A DNA stretch of 64,000 nt from Bradyrhizobium sp. B124 (GTDB lineage Bacteria > Pseudomonadota > Alphaproteobacteria > Rhizobiales > Xanthobacteraceae): the NCBI RefSeq assembly GCF_038967635.1, contig NZ_CP152413.1, forward strand, positions 6,514,001-6,578,000. Reading direction: 5' to 3'. Of this stretch, positions 19,232-28,195 are shown piece after piece. The notes beneath the pieces were generated by a model. The model ran no database searches. It saw nothing but the letters and a program-made list of their open reading frames with translations, and was not told where the DNA came from. The translations under genes were made by a program, and so were the position numbers. Numbering within the stretch: position 1 is the stretch's first letter; each line of letters starts with the position of its first letter.

Positions 19232-19729
19232 GTGAAACGGACGACGGTCGCCCTGTTCGGGCTTCTGGTGCTTGCCGGCTGCGGCACAGACACCAAAATC
19301 CCGGAAGAACCGGCCATGTATCTCAACATGGCGCAGCCCGGTGCCGTGCTGGACAGCCAGGCCGCCGCGATCATGTTTTCGCAGTACCGCCAGAACAATG
19401 GTCTCGGCACCGTCGTGGTCGATCCCGACCTGACGAGGCTCGCCGAGCAGCAGTCGCAGGCGATGGCCGCCCGCAACAAGATGGACCATGACGTGAAGGC
19501 CCCGCTCGGCAAGCGGCTGGAGGCCGGCGGCTACCCGGCGACGGTGGCGGTCGAGAACATCTCGGCCGGCTATCACACGCTCGCAGAGGCATTTTCGGGC
19601 TGGCGCGATTCACCGCCGCACAAGGCCAATATGCTCAAGAGCGGTGTCACAAAAATGGGCATCGCAGCCGTCTATGCTCCGAATACCAAATACAAGGTGT
19701 TCTGGACGCTCATTTTGGCGGCAACCTGA
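19232..19729 (+). CDS. CAP/SCP-domain lipoprotein
   Basis: A 165-residue predicted lipoprotein. A short signal ends in the lipobox LVLAGC, with the modified Cys at residue 17. The mature part is a CAP (SCP/PR1) domain with GLGTVVVDPDLTRLAEQQSQAMAARNKMDHD, VAVENISAGYHTLAEAFSGWRDSPPHKANML and a conserved C-terminal strand. In bacteria these domains are of uncertain function (possible proteases or lipid/sterol binders). The start is GTG at 19232 with a G-rich stretch upstream. It is a single gene facing a following patatin gene. Confidence 0.88.
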   Translation: MKRTTVALFGLLVLAGCGTDTKIPEEPAMYLNMAQPGAVLDSQAAAIMFSQYRQNNGLGTVVVDPDLTRLAEQQSQAMAARNKMDHDVKAPLGKRLEAGGYPATVAVENISAGYHTLAEAFSGWRDSPPHKANMLKSGVTKMGIAAVYAPNTKYKVFWTLILAAT

Positions 19730-19836
19730 GCTCGATAAATTCCGCGTGATCTCCGCTCCATATCTCGTTGATTGACGCGGCTGCGAACAGCCGCCACGGT
19801 GCGCCCTTAAAGTCATTTCGAACCGAACGGTTACGA

Positions 19837-21021
19837 ATGGATACTTCGGATTCCGCGCCCGGCCCGACGCCGGCGCAAGCGCAGCGTGTGCTGGTGCTTC
19901 AGGGCGGCGGTGCGCTCGGCTCCTATCAGGCCGGCGCCTTTCAGGCGCTCTGTCACGCAGGCTTCGAGCCGGAATGGATCGCAGGCATCTCGATCGGCGC
20001 CATCAATGCCGCGATCATTGCCGGCAACGAGCCGGACATGCGCGTGCCGCGGCTGAAGGAATTCTGGGATATGGTGTCGGCGCCGGTGCCCTGGAATCCG
20101 GTCTCCAAGCATGAGCGCGCCCGCTCGCTGTTCAACGAGACCAGCGCCGCCATCATCGCGACCTTCGGCGTGCCCGGCTTCTTCACGCCGCGGATTCCGC
20201 CGGCGCCGCTGTGGCCGCCCGGCAGCTCGCAATCGCTGAGCTATTACGACACCGCGCCGCTGAAGAAGACGCTGGAACGGCTGGTCGACTTCGATCGCAT
20301 CAACGATCTGAAGACGCGGCTGTCGGTCGGCGCAGTCGGCGTCACCTCGGGCAATTTCCGCTATTTCGACAATTACGAGTTCAAGAAGCTCGGCAAGAAG
20401 ATCGGCCCCGAGCACATCATGGCCTCCGGCGCCCTGCCGCCAGGCTTTCCCGCCGTCGTGATCGAGGGCGAGCATTACTGGGATGGCGGCATCGCCTCCA
20501 ACACGCCGCTCGACTTCGTGCTCGATGAGGAGATCAGCCGCGATCTCCTGATCTTCCAGGTCGACCTGTTCAGCGCGCGCGGGCCGTTGCCGGAGACGCT
20601 GCTGGAGGCCGCCGAGCGCGAAAAGGATATCCGCTTTTCCAGCCGGACGCGGATGAACACCGACAAGAACAGGCAGGTCCACAACGCCCGCATGGCGGTG
20701 CGCGACCTGATCGGCAAGCTGCCCGATTACCTGAAGAACGATCCGTCGGTCGAACTGTTGCGCAAGGCCTCCAAGGAGAACACCGTCACGGTGGTTCACC
20801 TGATCTACAAGAGCAAGAATTACGAGAGCTCGTCGAAGGACTACGACTTCTCCCATGTTGCGATGGTCGAGCACTGGGGCGCGGGCGTCCGCGACGTGCA
20901 TTTGTCGATGCGTCACAAAGAATGGCTAGAACGGCCACAGTCCGGCGAAACCATGGTGACTTACGACCTCACGGGGGACGAACCCACGCCCCCTGAAACG
21001 AAGTCCCCTGCAAGCAAATAG
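19837..21021 (+). CDS. Patatin-like phospholipase (DUF3734-type)
   Basis: A 394-residue hydrolase. The patatin motifs are the oxyanion loop LQGGGALGSYQAGAF (residues 21-35), the nucleophile Ser52 in GISIGAINA and the catalytic Asp216 in YWDGGIASNTPL. The C-terminal region, with FSSRTRMNTDKNRQVHNARMAVRDLI and HLIYKSKNYESSSKDYDFS, matches the DUF3734 extension. The ATG at 19837 is preferred over a TTG 23 codons earlier. It is 12 bp upstream of the 3-hydroxybutyrate dehydrogenase gene, suggesting one operon and a link to polyhydroxybutyrate or lipid turnover (inference). Confidence 0.9.
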   Translation: MDTSDSAPGPTPAQAQRVLVLQGGGALGSYQAGAFQALCHAGFEPEWIAGISIGAINAAIIAGNEPDMRVPRLKEFWDMVSAPVPWNPVSKHERARSLFNETSAAIIATFGVPGFFTPRIPPAPLWPPGSSQSLSYYDTAPLKKTLERLVDFDRINDLKTRLSVGAVGVTSGNFRYFDNYEFKKLGKKIGPEHIMASGALPPGFPAVVIEGEHYWDGGIASNTPLDFVLDEEISRDLLIFQVDLFSARGPLPETLLEAAEREKDIRFSSRTRMNTDKNRQVHNARMAVRDLIGKLPDYLKNDPSVELLRKASKENTVTVVHLIYKSKNYESSSKDYDFSHVAMVEHWGAGVRDVHLSMRHKEWLERPQSGETMVTYDLTGDEPTPPETKSPASK

Positions 21022-21033
21022 GAGCGAAGAACA

Positions 21034-21822
21034 ATGGGTACGTTGACAGGCAAGACCGCCGTTGTGACCGGCTCGACCAGCGGCATCGGATTGGCTTATG
21101 CGCGCGCCTTCGCCGGCGCCGGCGCCAATATCGTGCTCAACGGCATGGGTGTGCCGGCCGACATCGAGAAGGAGCGTTCCGGCATCGAGACCGACTTCAA
21201 GGTCAAGGCGGCCTATTCGCCGGCCGACATGACCAAGCCGGCCGAGATCGCCGACATGATCGCGCTCGGTGAGAAGACCTTCGGTTCGGTCGACATCCTC
21301 GTCAACAATGCCGGCATCCAGTTCGTCTCGCCGATCGAGGAATTCCCGCCGGAGAAGTGGGAAGCGATCATCGCGATCAATCTGTCGTCGGCGTTCTATG
21401 GGATTCGCGCCGCGGTGCCCGGCATGAAGAAGCGCGGCTGGGGCCGCATCATCAACACGGCTTCGGCGCACTCGCTGGTCGCATCGCCGTTCAAGTCGGC
21501 CTATGTCTCGGCCAAGCACGGCATCGCCGGCCTCACCAAGACCGCCGCGCTCGAGCTCGCGCAGTTCAAGATCACCTGCAACTGCATCAGCCCGGGCTAT
21601 GTCTGGACCCCGCTGGTCGAGCACCAGATTCCGGAGACCATGAAGGCGCGCAACATGACCAAGGAGCAGGTCATCAAGGACGTGCTGCTCGCCGCCCAGC
21701 CGACCAAGGAGTTCGTCACCTCCGAGCAGGTCGCGGCACTCGCGCTGTTCCTGTGCGGCGACGACGCCGCGCAGATCACCGGTGCCAATCTCTCGATCGA
21801 CGGCGGCTGGACCGCGGAGTAG
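21034..21822 (+). CDS. bdhA: 3-hydroxybutyrate dehydrogenase
   Basis: A 262-residue classical short-chain dehydrogenase that interconverts 3-hydroxybutyrate and acetoacetate with NAD. The cofactor motif is TGSTSGIG and the NNAG motif is present. The catalytic Tyr/Lys lie in SAYVSAKHG, with the upstream Ser in TASAHSLVASPFK. The close fit of QIPETMKARNMTKEQVIKDVLL and QPTKEFVTSEQVA to known BdhA proteins supports the specific name. A ribosome site AGGAGCGAAGAACA precedes the ATG. The gene follows the patatin gene by 12 bp. Confidence 0.93.
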   Translation: MGTLTGKTAVVTGSTSGIGLAYARAFAGAGANIVLNGMGVPADIEKERSGIETDFKVKAAYSPADMTKPAEIADMIALGEKTFGSVDILVNNAGIQFVSPIEEFPPEKWEAIIAINLSSAFYGIRAAVPGMKKRGWGRIINTASAHSLVASPFKSAYVSAKHGIAGLTKTAALELAQFKITCNCISPGYVWTPLVEHQIPETMKARNMTKEQVIKDVLLAAQPTKEFVTSEQVAALALFLCGDDAAQITGANLSIDGGWTAE

Positions 21823-21842
21823 CGCGCGCGTCGCTGAGCTCG

Positions 21843-21942
21843 ATGTTCGTCATGGCCGGGCTTGTCCCGGCCATCCACGTCTTTGGTGCCGATGGATTCT
21901 GAAGACATGGATGCCCGGGACGAGCCCGGGCATGACGCGGGG
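21843..21942. repeat. Palindromic intergenic repeat (TCATGGCCGGGCTTGTCCCGG type)
   Basis: The inverted ends CGTCATGGCCGGGCTTGTCC and GGGACGAGCCCGGGCATGACG flank a centre with CCATCCACGTC facing GACATGGATG. It separates the convergent bdhA and flippase genes. Confidence 0.75.
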
Positions 21943-21953
21943 GAAGACCGAAG

Positions 21954-23321
21954 CTATTTCCCGAACGCCAGCACGTGCAGCCCGAGGCGCGAGCGCACCA
22001 CGTAGAACAACAGGATGGTCTCGAAGATCAGCGACAGCGAGGTCGAGGCGGCCGCGCCCATGCCGCCATAGCGCGGCACCAGCGTCATGCAGAGCCCGAC
22101 ATTCATGAAGAACGACACGGCATAGGCGGTCGCGCAGATGCGCTGGTGGCCGAGCATGTTCAAGAGGCGCTCCACCGGCCCGATCGCCGAGCGCACCACG
22201 AGCCCGATCGCGGCGACGAACATGATGCTGTAGCCATCGACGAATTTCGGGCCGAACAGCCACAGCAGCGGCTTGCCGAAGGCGAGCAGGGCGATGGTCG
22301 CGAGCAACGAGGGCCAGAACGTCCAGCTGATGGCGTGTGCGACATAGGCCGACAGCCGCTCCTTGTCGCCGAGCGCGTTGTATTCGGCGAAGCGGTGCGC
22401 CGTCGTTGCCGACATCGCGTAGTGCACGAACGACACCAGCGCCAGCGTCTTCACCACGGCGAAGTAGATGCCGACCTCCTCGGAGGAGCGGAATTGCTGC
22501 AGCATCAGCACGTCGGTGTAGCCGAGCAAGAGATAGAAGCTCTCGACCAGCATGATCGGCAGCGAGATCGCGAACCAGCCCCTGACGTCGTAGGTCTTCT
22601 CGCCCGGCCCGAGATGGGCTTTGAGGCGGCGGTTCAGCACGATCATCTGGCCGATCGCCGCGATGTACACGGCCGCAGCACTCGCGATCATCGCCGCGGT
22701 CGCGCCGAGATTGAGGCCGAGCGCCAGCGCGCCGGCGGTCAGCGCGATGATCAGTCCCTGCCGCACGATGAACTGCGGCATCAGGCCGAGCTGCATCCAG
22801 TCATGCGCGCGCGAGATGCCGTCCTGGGTGTTGGCAACCACGAAGGGCGGCAAGGTCAGGCAGCCGATATAGAGCGGCACCACCGCGTTGGGATCGATCC
22901 AGGGCGAGGCGAGGTGGATCACGCCGGCGAGCAGCAGCGCCACCGTGCTCGACGCGGCAAGCACCACCCAGCGGCCGCCGGAGAGGAAGCCGCGCAGCGC
23001 GGCGAGGTCGCCGCGCGCGCGATATTCCGGGATGATCTTCTGCGAGGACGGCGCGATGCCGAAATCCATCGTGCTGCCGAGCAGCAGCACCCAGGTCCAG
23101 ACATAGACATAGATGCCGTAGTCCGAGCCGCTCATCCAGCGCGCCAGCAGGATCTGCGCAAGATAGGCGATGGCGGCACTGACGACGCGGATGACGAAGA
23201 TCATGCCGGCGAGGCGCTTGGTGACCGAAGCCTCCTTGGTGCCGCCGAGCAGGCGCGCGGCGAGGCCGCGCAGGCGTGCGGCCGGGCCCGATGGCACGGA
23301 GGTTGCGGATTGTGTCTCCAT
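21954..23321 (-). CDS. Lipopolysaccharide/polysaccharide flippase-like membrane protein
   Basis: A 455-residue protein with about 12-14 hydrophobic helices and a 40-residue polar N-terminal tail. It matches the polysaccharide biosynthesis/oligosaccharide flippase (MOP/Wzx) superfamily. Examples are AYLAQILLARWMSGSDYGIYVYVWTW near the start and FGIAPSSQKIIPEYRARGD after helix 2. Such proteins flip lipid-linked sugars across the inner membrane. No glycosyltransferase genes are adjacent, so the substrate is unknown. The ATG at 23319-23321 is chosen. A TTG three codons upstream is possible. Confidence 0.85.
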   Translation of the reverse strand: METQSATSVPSGPAARLRGLAARLLGGTKEASVTKRLAGMIFVIRVVSAAIAYLAQILLARWMSGSDYGIYVYVWTWVLLLGSTMDFGIAPSSQKIIPEYRARGDLAALRGFLSGGRWVVLAASSTVALLLAGVIHLASPWIDPNAVVPLYIGCLTLPPFVVANTQDGISRAHDWMQLGLMPQFIVRQGLIIALTAGALALGLNLGATAAMIASAAAVYIAAIGQMIVLNRRLKAHLGPGEKTYDVRGWFAISLPIMLVESFYLLLGYTDVLMLQQFRSSEEVGIYFAVVKTLALVSFVHYAMSATTAHRFAEYNALGDKERLSAYVAHAISWTFWPSLLATIALLAFGKPLLWLFGPKFVDGYSIMFVAAIGLVVRSAIGPVERLLNMLGHQRICATAYAVSFFMNVGLCMTLVPRYGGMGAAASTSLSLIFETILLFYVVRSRLGLHVLAFGK

Positions 23322-23424
23322 CACAGCCAAGGCGGAAAATTCCTAAAGCGCCGCAAGCCGGCAATGGCCCCGATCTATCAACGAAACGTTAAGATTGGGT
23401 TGGGTGACGGATGTTCCCATCTTG

Positions 23425-23530
23425 CGTCATCCCGGCGAAAGCCGGGATCCATAACCACAGGGAACAGTTGGTGCACACAGCTTGATCCCCAGCGTGCCTC
23501 AGACTGCAGCTGCGGCGTATGGATCCCGGC
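23425..23530. repeat. Palindromic repeat of the GTCATCCCGGCGAAAGCCGGGATCC type
   Basis: A short inverted unit CATCCCGGC gaaa GCCGGGATCC is followed by ATAACCACAGGGAAC and an opposing TATGGATCCCGGCC. It is related in design to the elements at 25245-25375 and 35156-35281, and lies between the flippase and DsbD-domain genes. Confidence 0.65.
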
Positions 23531-23572
23531 CCTGTGCGCAATTGTGCACCAAGCAGGAACGACGCCGCGCCG

Positions 23573-24409
23573 TCAGTTCAAATTGATATTGAATTCGTAG
23601 CTTTTGTCGCCGCCGACCAGCGTCAGCTTCAGCGCGGCGCCGTCCGCTTTGGCACCCGGCGGCAACCCGTCGAGCTCGAACGAGAAGCGCTTCACGCCTG
23701 GCGGCGCGTGCTCGACGAGCTTGGGCACGGGGAGCGCCCAGTCGGGCGTCGGGCCCTCGACGAACAGGCTGAGGTCCTTGGTTTCGGGCGCGGCGACATC
23801 GACCAGCACGTTGTTGCCGTCGCGCTTGACGTCGCGGATCGTGACCGGGGTGGGGTCGCCGATATTGGCGGGCTTCGGCACCGCATTGAGCGCCTCCGAC
23901 AGCGCGGCGTCCTCGGTCGAGGCGACGCTGGCGAACGCGAGCTCGGCCTTCGCCTCCACCGGCACGCACAGCTTCTCGCACACCGCGTAGTTGATGTCGG
24001 CGCGCAGCACCAGCGGCTTGTCCGGATTTTTCGCCACGATGCGCAGCGGCAGCACCACCTGGTGCTTGTAGCCGAGCGAGGTACCTCCGGCGCCGTCGTC
24101 GAACTGGCGCGGCGCCGGCCACATCACCGTGACCGCATCGACATTGTCCGACCTGGAGAAATCGAATCGCGGCGGCACGCCGGAATCGCCTGGCGTGCGC
24201 CAGTAGGTTTTCCAGCCATCCTGCAACTGGAAGGCGATGCCGCCGAGCAGCACCGCGCCGCTGCGCGATCCCGCCAGCAGCCTGACCGCCGAATGCGTGT
24301 CCTGCTGCCACGGCGAGGCGTCGTCGGCGCGAACCTCCATTGCCACGGATGCGACGGAAAACAAGGCGGCGACGGCAAATGCGGCACGCATGGGAACTGT
24401 GACGACCAT
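23573..24409 (-). CDS. DsbD N-terminal-domain protein, periplasmic
   Basis: A 278-residue protein with a signal peptide ending near residue 28 (VAMEVRA). The mature part matches the periplasmic alpha domain of thiol:disulfide interchange protein DsbD. It includes WKTYWRTPGDSGVPPRFDFS, LGYKHQVVLPLRI and the two cysteines in NYAVCEKLCVPVEA. It lacks the transmembrane and thioredoxin domains of full DsbD, so it stands alone. A partner membrane protein such as CcdA would have to be encoded elsewhere. It may pass electrons to periplasmic thiols (inference). Confidence 0.85.
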   Translation of the reverse strand: MVVTVPMRAAFAVAALFSVASVAMEVRADDASPWQQDTHSAVRLLAGSRSGAVLLGGIAFQLQDGWKTYWRTPGDSGVPPRFDFSRSDNVDAVTVMWPAPRQFDDGAGGTSLGYKHQVVLPLRIVAKNPDKPLVLRADINYAVCEKLCVPVEAKAELAFASVASTEDAALSEALNAVPKPANIGDPTPVTIRDVKRDGNNVLVDVAAPETKDLSLFVEGPTPDWALPVPKLVEHAPPGVKRFSFELDGLPPGAKADGAALKLTLVGGDKSYEFNINLN

Positions 24410-24545
24410 GAGACGTCTTTACCTGCAACTTTCGTTGCAAACCATTGAATTGCTTGTGATGCATCGCCGCACTGCGGCCGAAGGTTGATTGACAGAACGG
24501 CGACCCAATATCAGGATGCCAAATCAGCAGGAAAGGCCTTTGCGG

Positions 24546-25205
24546 ATGCGCCCTGAAGGCAAAACAGGCAAGACTCGCAAGACCGCCGCCGGCAGAAGCC
24601 CGGCCGTCGGTCCCCATGCCACCGAAGATGGCTATCTCGATGGCCAGATGCTGATCGCGATGCCTGTGATGAACGACCCGCGCTTCGAACGCTCCGTGAT
24701 CTACATGTGCGCGCATTCCTCCGAGGGGGCGATGGGGATCATCGTCAACCGGCCGGCCGGCAGCATCGATTTCCCGGGGCTGCTGGTGCAGCTCGACATC
24801 ATCGAGAAGTCGGACCAGATCACGCTGCCGGAAAACGCCGAGATGATGAAGGTGATGAAGGGCGGCCCGGTCGACACCGGCCGCGGCTTCGTGCTGCATT
24901 CCAGCGACTTCTACATCCAGGATGCGACGCTGAATATCGACGACGGCATCTCGCTCACCGCGACCGTCGACATCCTCAAGGCGATCGCCAAGGGCTCCGG
25001 TCCCAAGCACGCGATCCTCGCGCTGGGCTATGCCGGCTGGGCGCCGGGCCAGCTCGAGAACGAGATCCAGCACAATGGCTGGCTGCATTGCGACGCCGAT
25101 CCGGAGCTGATCTTCGGCACCGATGTCGACGAGAAATATGCACGCGCCCTGCGCAAGATCGGCATCGAGGCCGGCATGCTGTCGAACGACGCCGGCCACG
25201 CGTAG
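24546..25205 (+). CDS. YqgE/AlgH family protein
   Basis: A 219-residue cytosolic protein of the UPF0301 family. The diagnostic stretch [26 protein letters not shown] is followed by [26 protein letters not shown] and [15 protein letters not shown]. Its biochemical role is unsettled; AlgH was originally linked to alginate regulation. I choose the ATG at 24546 because AGGAAAGG lies nine bases upstream and the N-terminus then resembles relatives. Earlier in-frame starts exist at 24516 (ATG) and 24489 (TTG). It is divergent from the DsbD-domain gene. Confidence 0.9.
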   Translation: MRPEGKTGKTRKTAAGRSPAVGPHATEDGYLDGQMLIAMPVMNDPRFERSVIYMCAHSSEGAMGIIVNRPAGSIDFPGLLVQLDIIEKSDQITLPENAEMMKVMKGGPVDTGRGFVLHSSDFYIQDATLNIDDGISLTATVDILKAIAKGSGPKHAILALGYAGWAPGQLENEIQHNGWLHCDADPELIFGTDVDEKYARALRKIGIEAGMLSNDAGHA

Positions 25206-25244
25206 GTTGGCACGAGCGTAGCCACGATCTCTCCACGTTTTCGG

Positions 25245-25375
25245 TGTCGTCCCTGCGAAAGCAGGGACCCATAACCACAGGGCGTACGGATGGAGCGCGC
25301 TGGGGCCACAGCCTTCGCCATCACATGCATTCGTGGTTATGGGTCCCGGGTCGCGCTTCGCTTGCCCGGGGACGA
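25245..25375. repeat. Palindromic repeat, TCGTCCCTGCGAAAGCAGGGACCC family, copy 1
   Basis: The left end GTCGTCCCTGCGAAAGCAGG is inverted to the right end GGGTCCCGGGTCGC...GGGGACGAC. Both flank ATAACCACAGG / CGTGGTTATGGG. After it, GGTTGGCCACG and GGTTGGCTACG-type units repeat loosely up to 25440. Confidence 0.75.
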
Positions 25376-25450
25376 CGGCTGTGGGGTTGGCCACGCCAGC
25401 GGTGAGTTTGGCTATGACGGCTATAGGGTTGGCTACGATGGCGGAGCCCG

Positions 25451-26338
25451 CTACTCCGCCGCCTCCTGCGCCACCGTCGGCTGGGTGCCGGCGACCGTGG
25501 CGCGGCGCATGTCGCGGGGCTGCGACTGGTCGTAGCGGCGCACGCGGTGCACGGTCTGGCGGTTGTCCCACATCACAAGGTCATGCACCGTCCATTTGTG
25601 CACATAGACGAACTCCGGCAGCGTGGCGTGCTCGGTGAGATCGCGCAGCAACAGCCGCGCTTCCGGCATGCTCATGCCCCTGATGGCGCCGGCATGCGAG
25701 GACAAATACAGCGACTTGCGGCCGTGCACCGGATGGGTACGTACCAGGCGCTGCAGCACCGGCTTGAACATCTCCTTCTCCTCGTCGGTGTAGTCGAGGA
25801 AGCCGAGCGAGCCGCGCGAATACATCAGCGAGTGCTCGCAGATCATGTCGTCGATCTCGGCCTTGGTCTCGTCGTCGAGCGCGTCATAGGCCGCGCGCAT
25901 GTCGGCGAACTCGGTGTTGCCGCCCTTCGGGTTGACGATGCGGGCCGACAGCAGCGAGAATTTCGCCGGGATCGGCCGGAACGAGCTGTCGGAGTGCCAC
26001 AGGCAGTTGCCGAGATTGAACAGGTGGGTGCGGTGATCCTTCGGCAGCGGCTTGCCGTCCTTGCCGAGATTGGAGACATCGTTGAGCCCGGAGGAGAGGC
26101 GGTAGTCTTCCTTCTTGGTCACCGTGCCGCCGCGCGCGTTCTCGCGCTCGCCGAAGTTCAGCGCGAACGCCATCTGCTGTTCGTCTGATATGTCCTGGCC
26201 GTGGAAGATGAGTACGGCGTATTTGTCCATGCCGGCCTCGATGTCGATCACTTCCTGCTTCGTCAGCGGCTTGCGCAGATCGACGCCGGAGACCTCGCCG
26301 ACGAAATGCTTGTGAAGCTGCCGGATCAGGACCGTCAT
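25451..26338 (-). CDS. TauD/TfdA family Fe(II)/2-oxoglutarate dioxygenase
   Basis: A 295-residue dioxygenase. Iron ligands fit the HxD...H pattern: His115 and Asp117 in LWHSDSSF and His264 in QTVHRVRRYD. The C-terminal Arg279 in RDMRRATV probably binds 2-oxoglutarate. The family hydroxylates substrates such as taurine, 2,4-D and other aromatic or sulfonated acids. Overall motifs resemble the TfdA side, but the substrate cannot be fixed. The ATG at 26336-26338 is preceded by GGGGAGATGCGCCA. The next gene on the same strand is an SDR about 100 bp upstream, possibly of the same pathway. Confidence 0.9.
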   Translation of the reverse strand: MTVLIRQLHKHFVGEVSGVDLRKPLTKQEVIDIEAGMDKYAVLIFHGQDISDEQQMAFALNFGERENARGGTVTKKEDYRLSSGLNDVSNLGKDGKPLPKDHRTHLFNLGNCLWHSDSSFRPIPAKFSLLSARIVNPKGGNTEFADMRAAYDALDDETKAEIDDMICEHSLMYSRGSLGFLDYTDEEKEMFKPVLQRLVRTHPVHGRKSLYLSSHAGAIRGMSMPEARLLLRDLTEHATLPEFVYVHKWTVHDLVMWDNRQTVHRVRRYDQSQPRDMRRATVAGTQPTVAQEAAE

Positions 26339-26439
26339 TGGCGCATCTCCCCGTATCTCGCGGGCGGTTGTCCCGCTTCGTTTGACGAGAAGGCTACTCC
26401 CGGCGCGCGCCCTGTCAACGCTTCGCGGCCAGACGCGGG

Positions 26440-27219
26440 TCAGGCATTCCGCGCCATCAACCCGCCGTCGACGGGAATCACCGCGCCAGTCAGGAAGGAT
26501 GCCGCGGGCAGGCAAAGGCTCAGCGTCATGTGCGCGACCTCTTCCGGATCGCCGTAACGGCCGAGCGCGGTGCGGCGCTTGGCGTAGATCGTCTTGTGCT
26601 CCTCGGAGATGCGGTCGGTGATGGCGGTGCGGATCGGGCCCGGGCAGATACAGTTCACGGTGATGCCTTCGCGTCCCAGCTCCACCGCGAGCGAGCGGGT
26701 CAGGCTGGTGACGCCGCCCTTGGCCGCGGAGTAGGGGCTGTGCAGCCCGGTCGCGCCGAGCGCCTCGGTCGAGGCGATGTTGACGATGCGCGGCGAGCGC
26801 GACTTGCGCAGGTACGGCAGTGCGGCGCGGATGATGCGCGGATGCGCCGTCAGCATCACCGCGATGCCCTTGGCCCAGGCGTCCTCGTACCCGGGATCGT
26901 CGATCGCCACGCGTACCGAGATGCCGGCATTGTTGACGATGATGTCGAGCCCGCCGAAATGCGCGGCGACATCGTTGACGACCCTGGTGATGGCGTCGCG
27001 ATCGCTGACGTCGAGCGTCCAGGCCTTTGCCGAGCCGCCGCTCGCTGCGATCTCCTTCGCCACTGCCTGCGTGCCCTCCTCGGTGAGATCGGTGACCGCG
27101 ACATTGGCGCCCTCATCGGCGAACACGCGCGCGGTGGCGCGGCCCATGCCGCTGGCGGCACCGGTGACGAGAACGGTGAGGCCCTTCACCGAGCGGCTGA
27201 GCTGTTTGAATTCGGACAT
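26440..27219 (-). CDS. SDR family oxidoreductase
   Basis: A 259-residue short-chain dehydrogenase. The Rossmann motif TGAASGMG, NNAG in DIIVNNAGISVRV, the catalytic Ser in NIASTEA and the YSAAK pair are all present. The C-terminus has SFLTGAVIPVDGG. Its substrate is unknown. It is upstream of the TauD-type dioxygenase on the same strand and divergent from a second SDR gene across 180 bp, so the three may act on related compounds (inference). Confidence 0.9.
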   Translation of the reverse strand: MSEFKQLSRSVKGLTVLVTGAASGMGRATARVFADEGANVAVTDLTEEGTQAVAKEIAASGGSAKAWTLDVSDRDAITRVVNDVAAHFGGLDIIVNNAGISVRVAIDDPGYEDAWAKGIAVMLTAHPRIIRAALPYLRKSRSPRIVNIASTEALGATGLHSPYSAAKGGVTSLTRSLAVELGREGITVNCICPGPIRTAITDRISEEHKTIYAKRRTALGRYGDPEEVAHMTLSLCLPAASFLTGAVIPVDGGLMARNA

Positions 27220-27401
27220 GACGGATTCTCGCGAGATGAAATTTGGCGCGTTGTGAGACCGGCAACGCTGGCACCGATCCGCAAAGACGTCAAACCGCTG
27301 ATCCGCTATCGCCGCGCGCGCAGCGCGTTAACGCAAGTTCTGCGTTGGCTTTTCGAAAAGGATCATGCTCAATCAAGAAAACAGCACGGGAGAGGAACGC
27401 G

Positions 27402-28136
27402 ATGAACGAGCTCGATTTCGGCGGCAAGCAGGTACTGGTGGTCGGCGGCTCCAGCGGCATCGGCAACGGCATCGCGCAGGCCTTCCGCGCCAAGGGCGCG
27501 CGCGTCAGTGTGTACGGCACCCGCGCGCAGGCGAGCGATTACTCCGCAGAAGAAGGCTCCCATCTCGATGGCCTTGCCTATGCGCAGCTCGACGTCAGCA
27601 ATCCGCAGGCGATCGAAAACCTCACGCCGTCGTTCGATCGGCTCGACGTGCTGGTGCTGGCGCAAGGCGCGGTGATTTACCGCCGCGGGGAATTCCAGAT
27701 GGAAGGTTTCCGCAAGGTGATGGAAGTCAATTTGATGAGCCTGATGGCCTGCGCCACCAAATTCCACGCGATGCTGAGCGCCGCCAAGGGATCGCTGATC
27801 ATCGTGAGCTCGACCGCGGCCTATCATTCCACCATGGGCAATCCGGCCTACAACGCCTCGAAGACCGGCGCGGTTGGTCTGACCCGCACGCTCGGCGAGG
27901 CCTGGGCCGAGAACGGCATCCGCGTCAACGGCATCGCGCCGGGCCTCGTCGACACCAAGATGACCAAGGCGACGACGGCGAATCCAAAGCGGCTCGAAGG
28001 CGCGCTCGAGCGCATTCCGCTGAAGCGTCTCGGCACGCCCGCCGACATGGCCGGCGCCGCGCTGTTCCTGGCCTCGCCGCTCGCCTCTTACGTCGTCGGC
28101 CAGACCATCATCGTCGATGGCGGGCTCATTCTTTAG
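27402..28136 (+). CDS. SDR family oxidoreductase
   Basis: A 244-residue short-chain dehydrogenase with VGGSSGIGNG as cofactor motif. The usual NNAG is changed to AQGA (LVLAQGAVIYR). The catalytic Tyr/Lys lie in PAYNASKTGAVGL and the Ser in VSSTAAYHS. The C-terminus is SYVVGQTIIVDGG. The ATG has GAGAGGAACGCG directly upstream. It is divergent from the other SDR. The altered NNAG motif is unusual but occurs in the superfamily. The substrate is unknown. Confidence 0.9.
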   Translation: MNELDFGGKQVLVVGGSSGIGNGIAQAFRAKGARVSVYGTRAQASDYSAEEGSHLDGLAYAQLDVSNPQAIENLTPSFDRLDVLVLAQGAVIYRRGEFQMEGFRKVMEVNLMSLMACATKFHAMLSAAKGSLIIVSSTAAYHSTMGNPAYNASKTGAVGLTRTLGEAWAENGIRVNGIAPGLVDTKMTKATTANPKRLEGALERIPLKRLGTPADMAGAALFLASPLASYVVGQTIIVDGGLIL

Positions 28137-28195
28137 CTCCAGGAACTTGTGCGAGGTTCCGCGGTTGGCCTCCTGACAGTTTCAGGGAGCACGTT

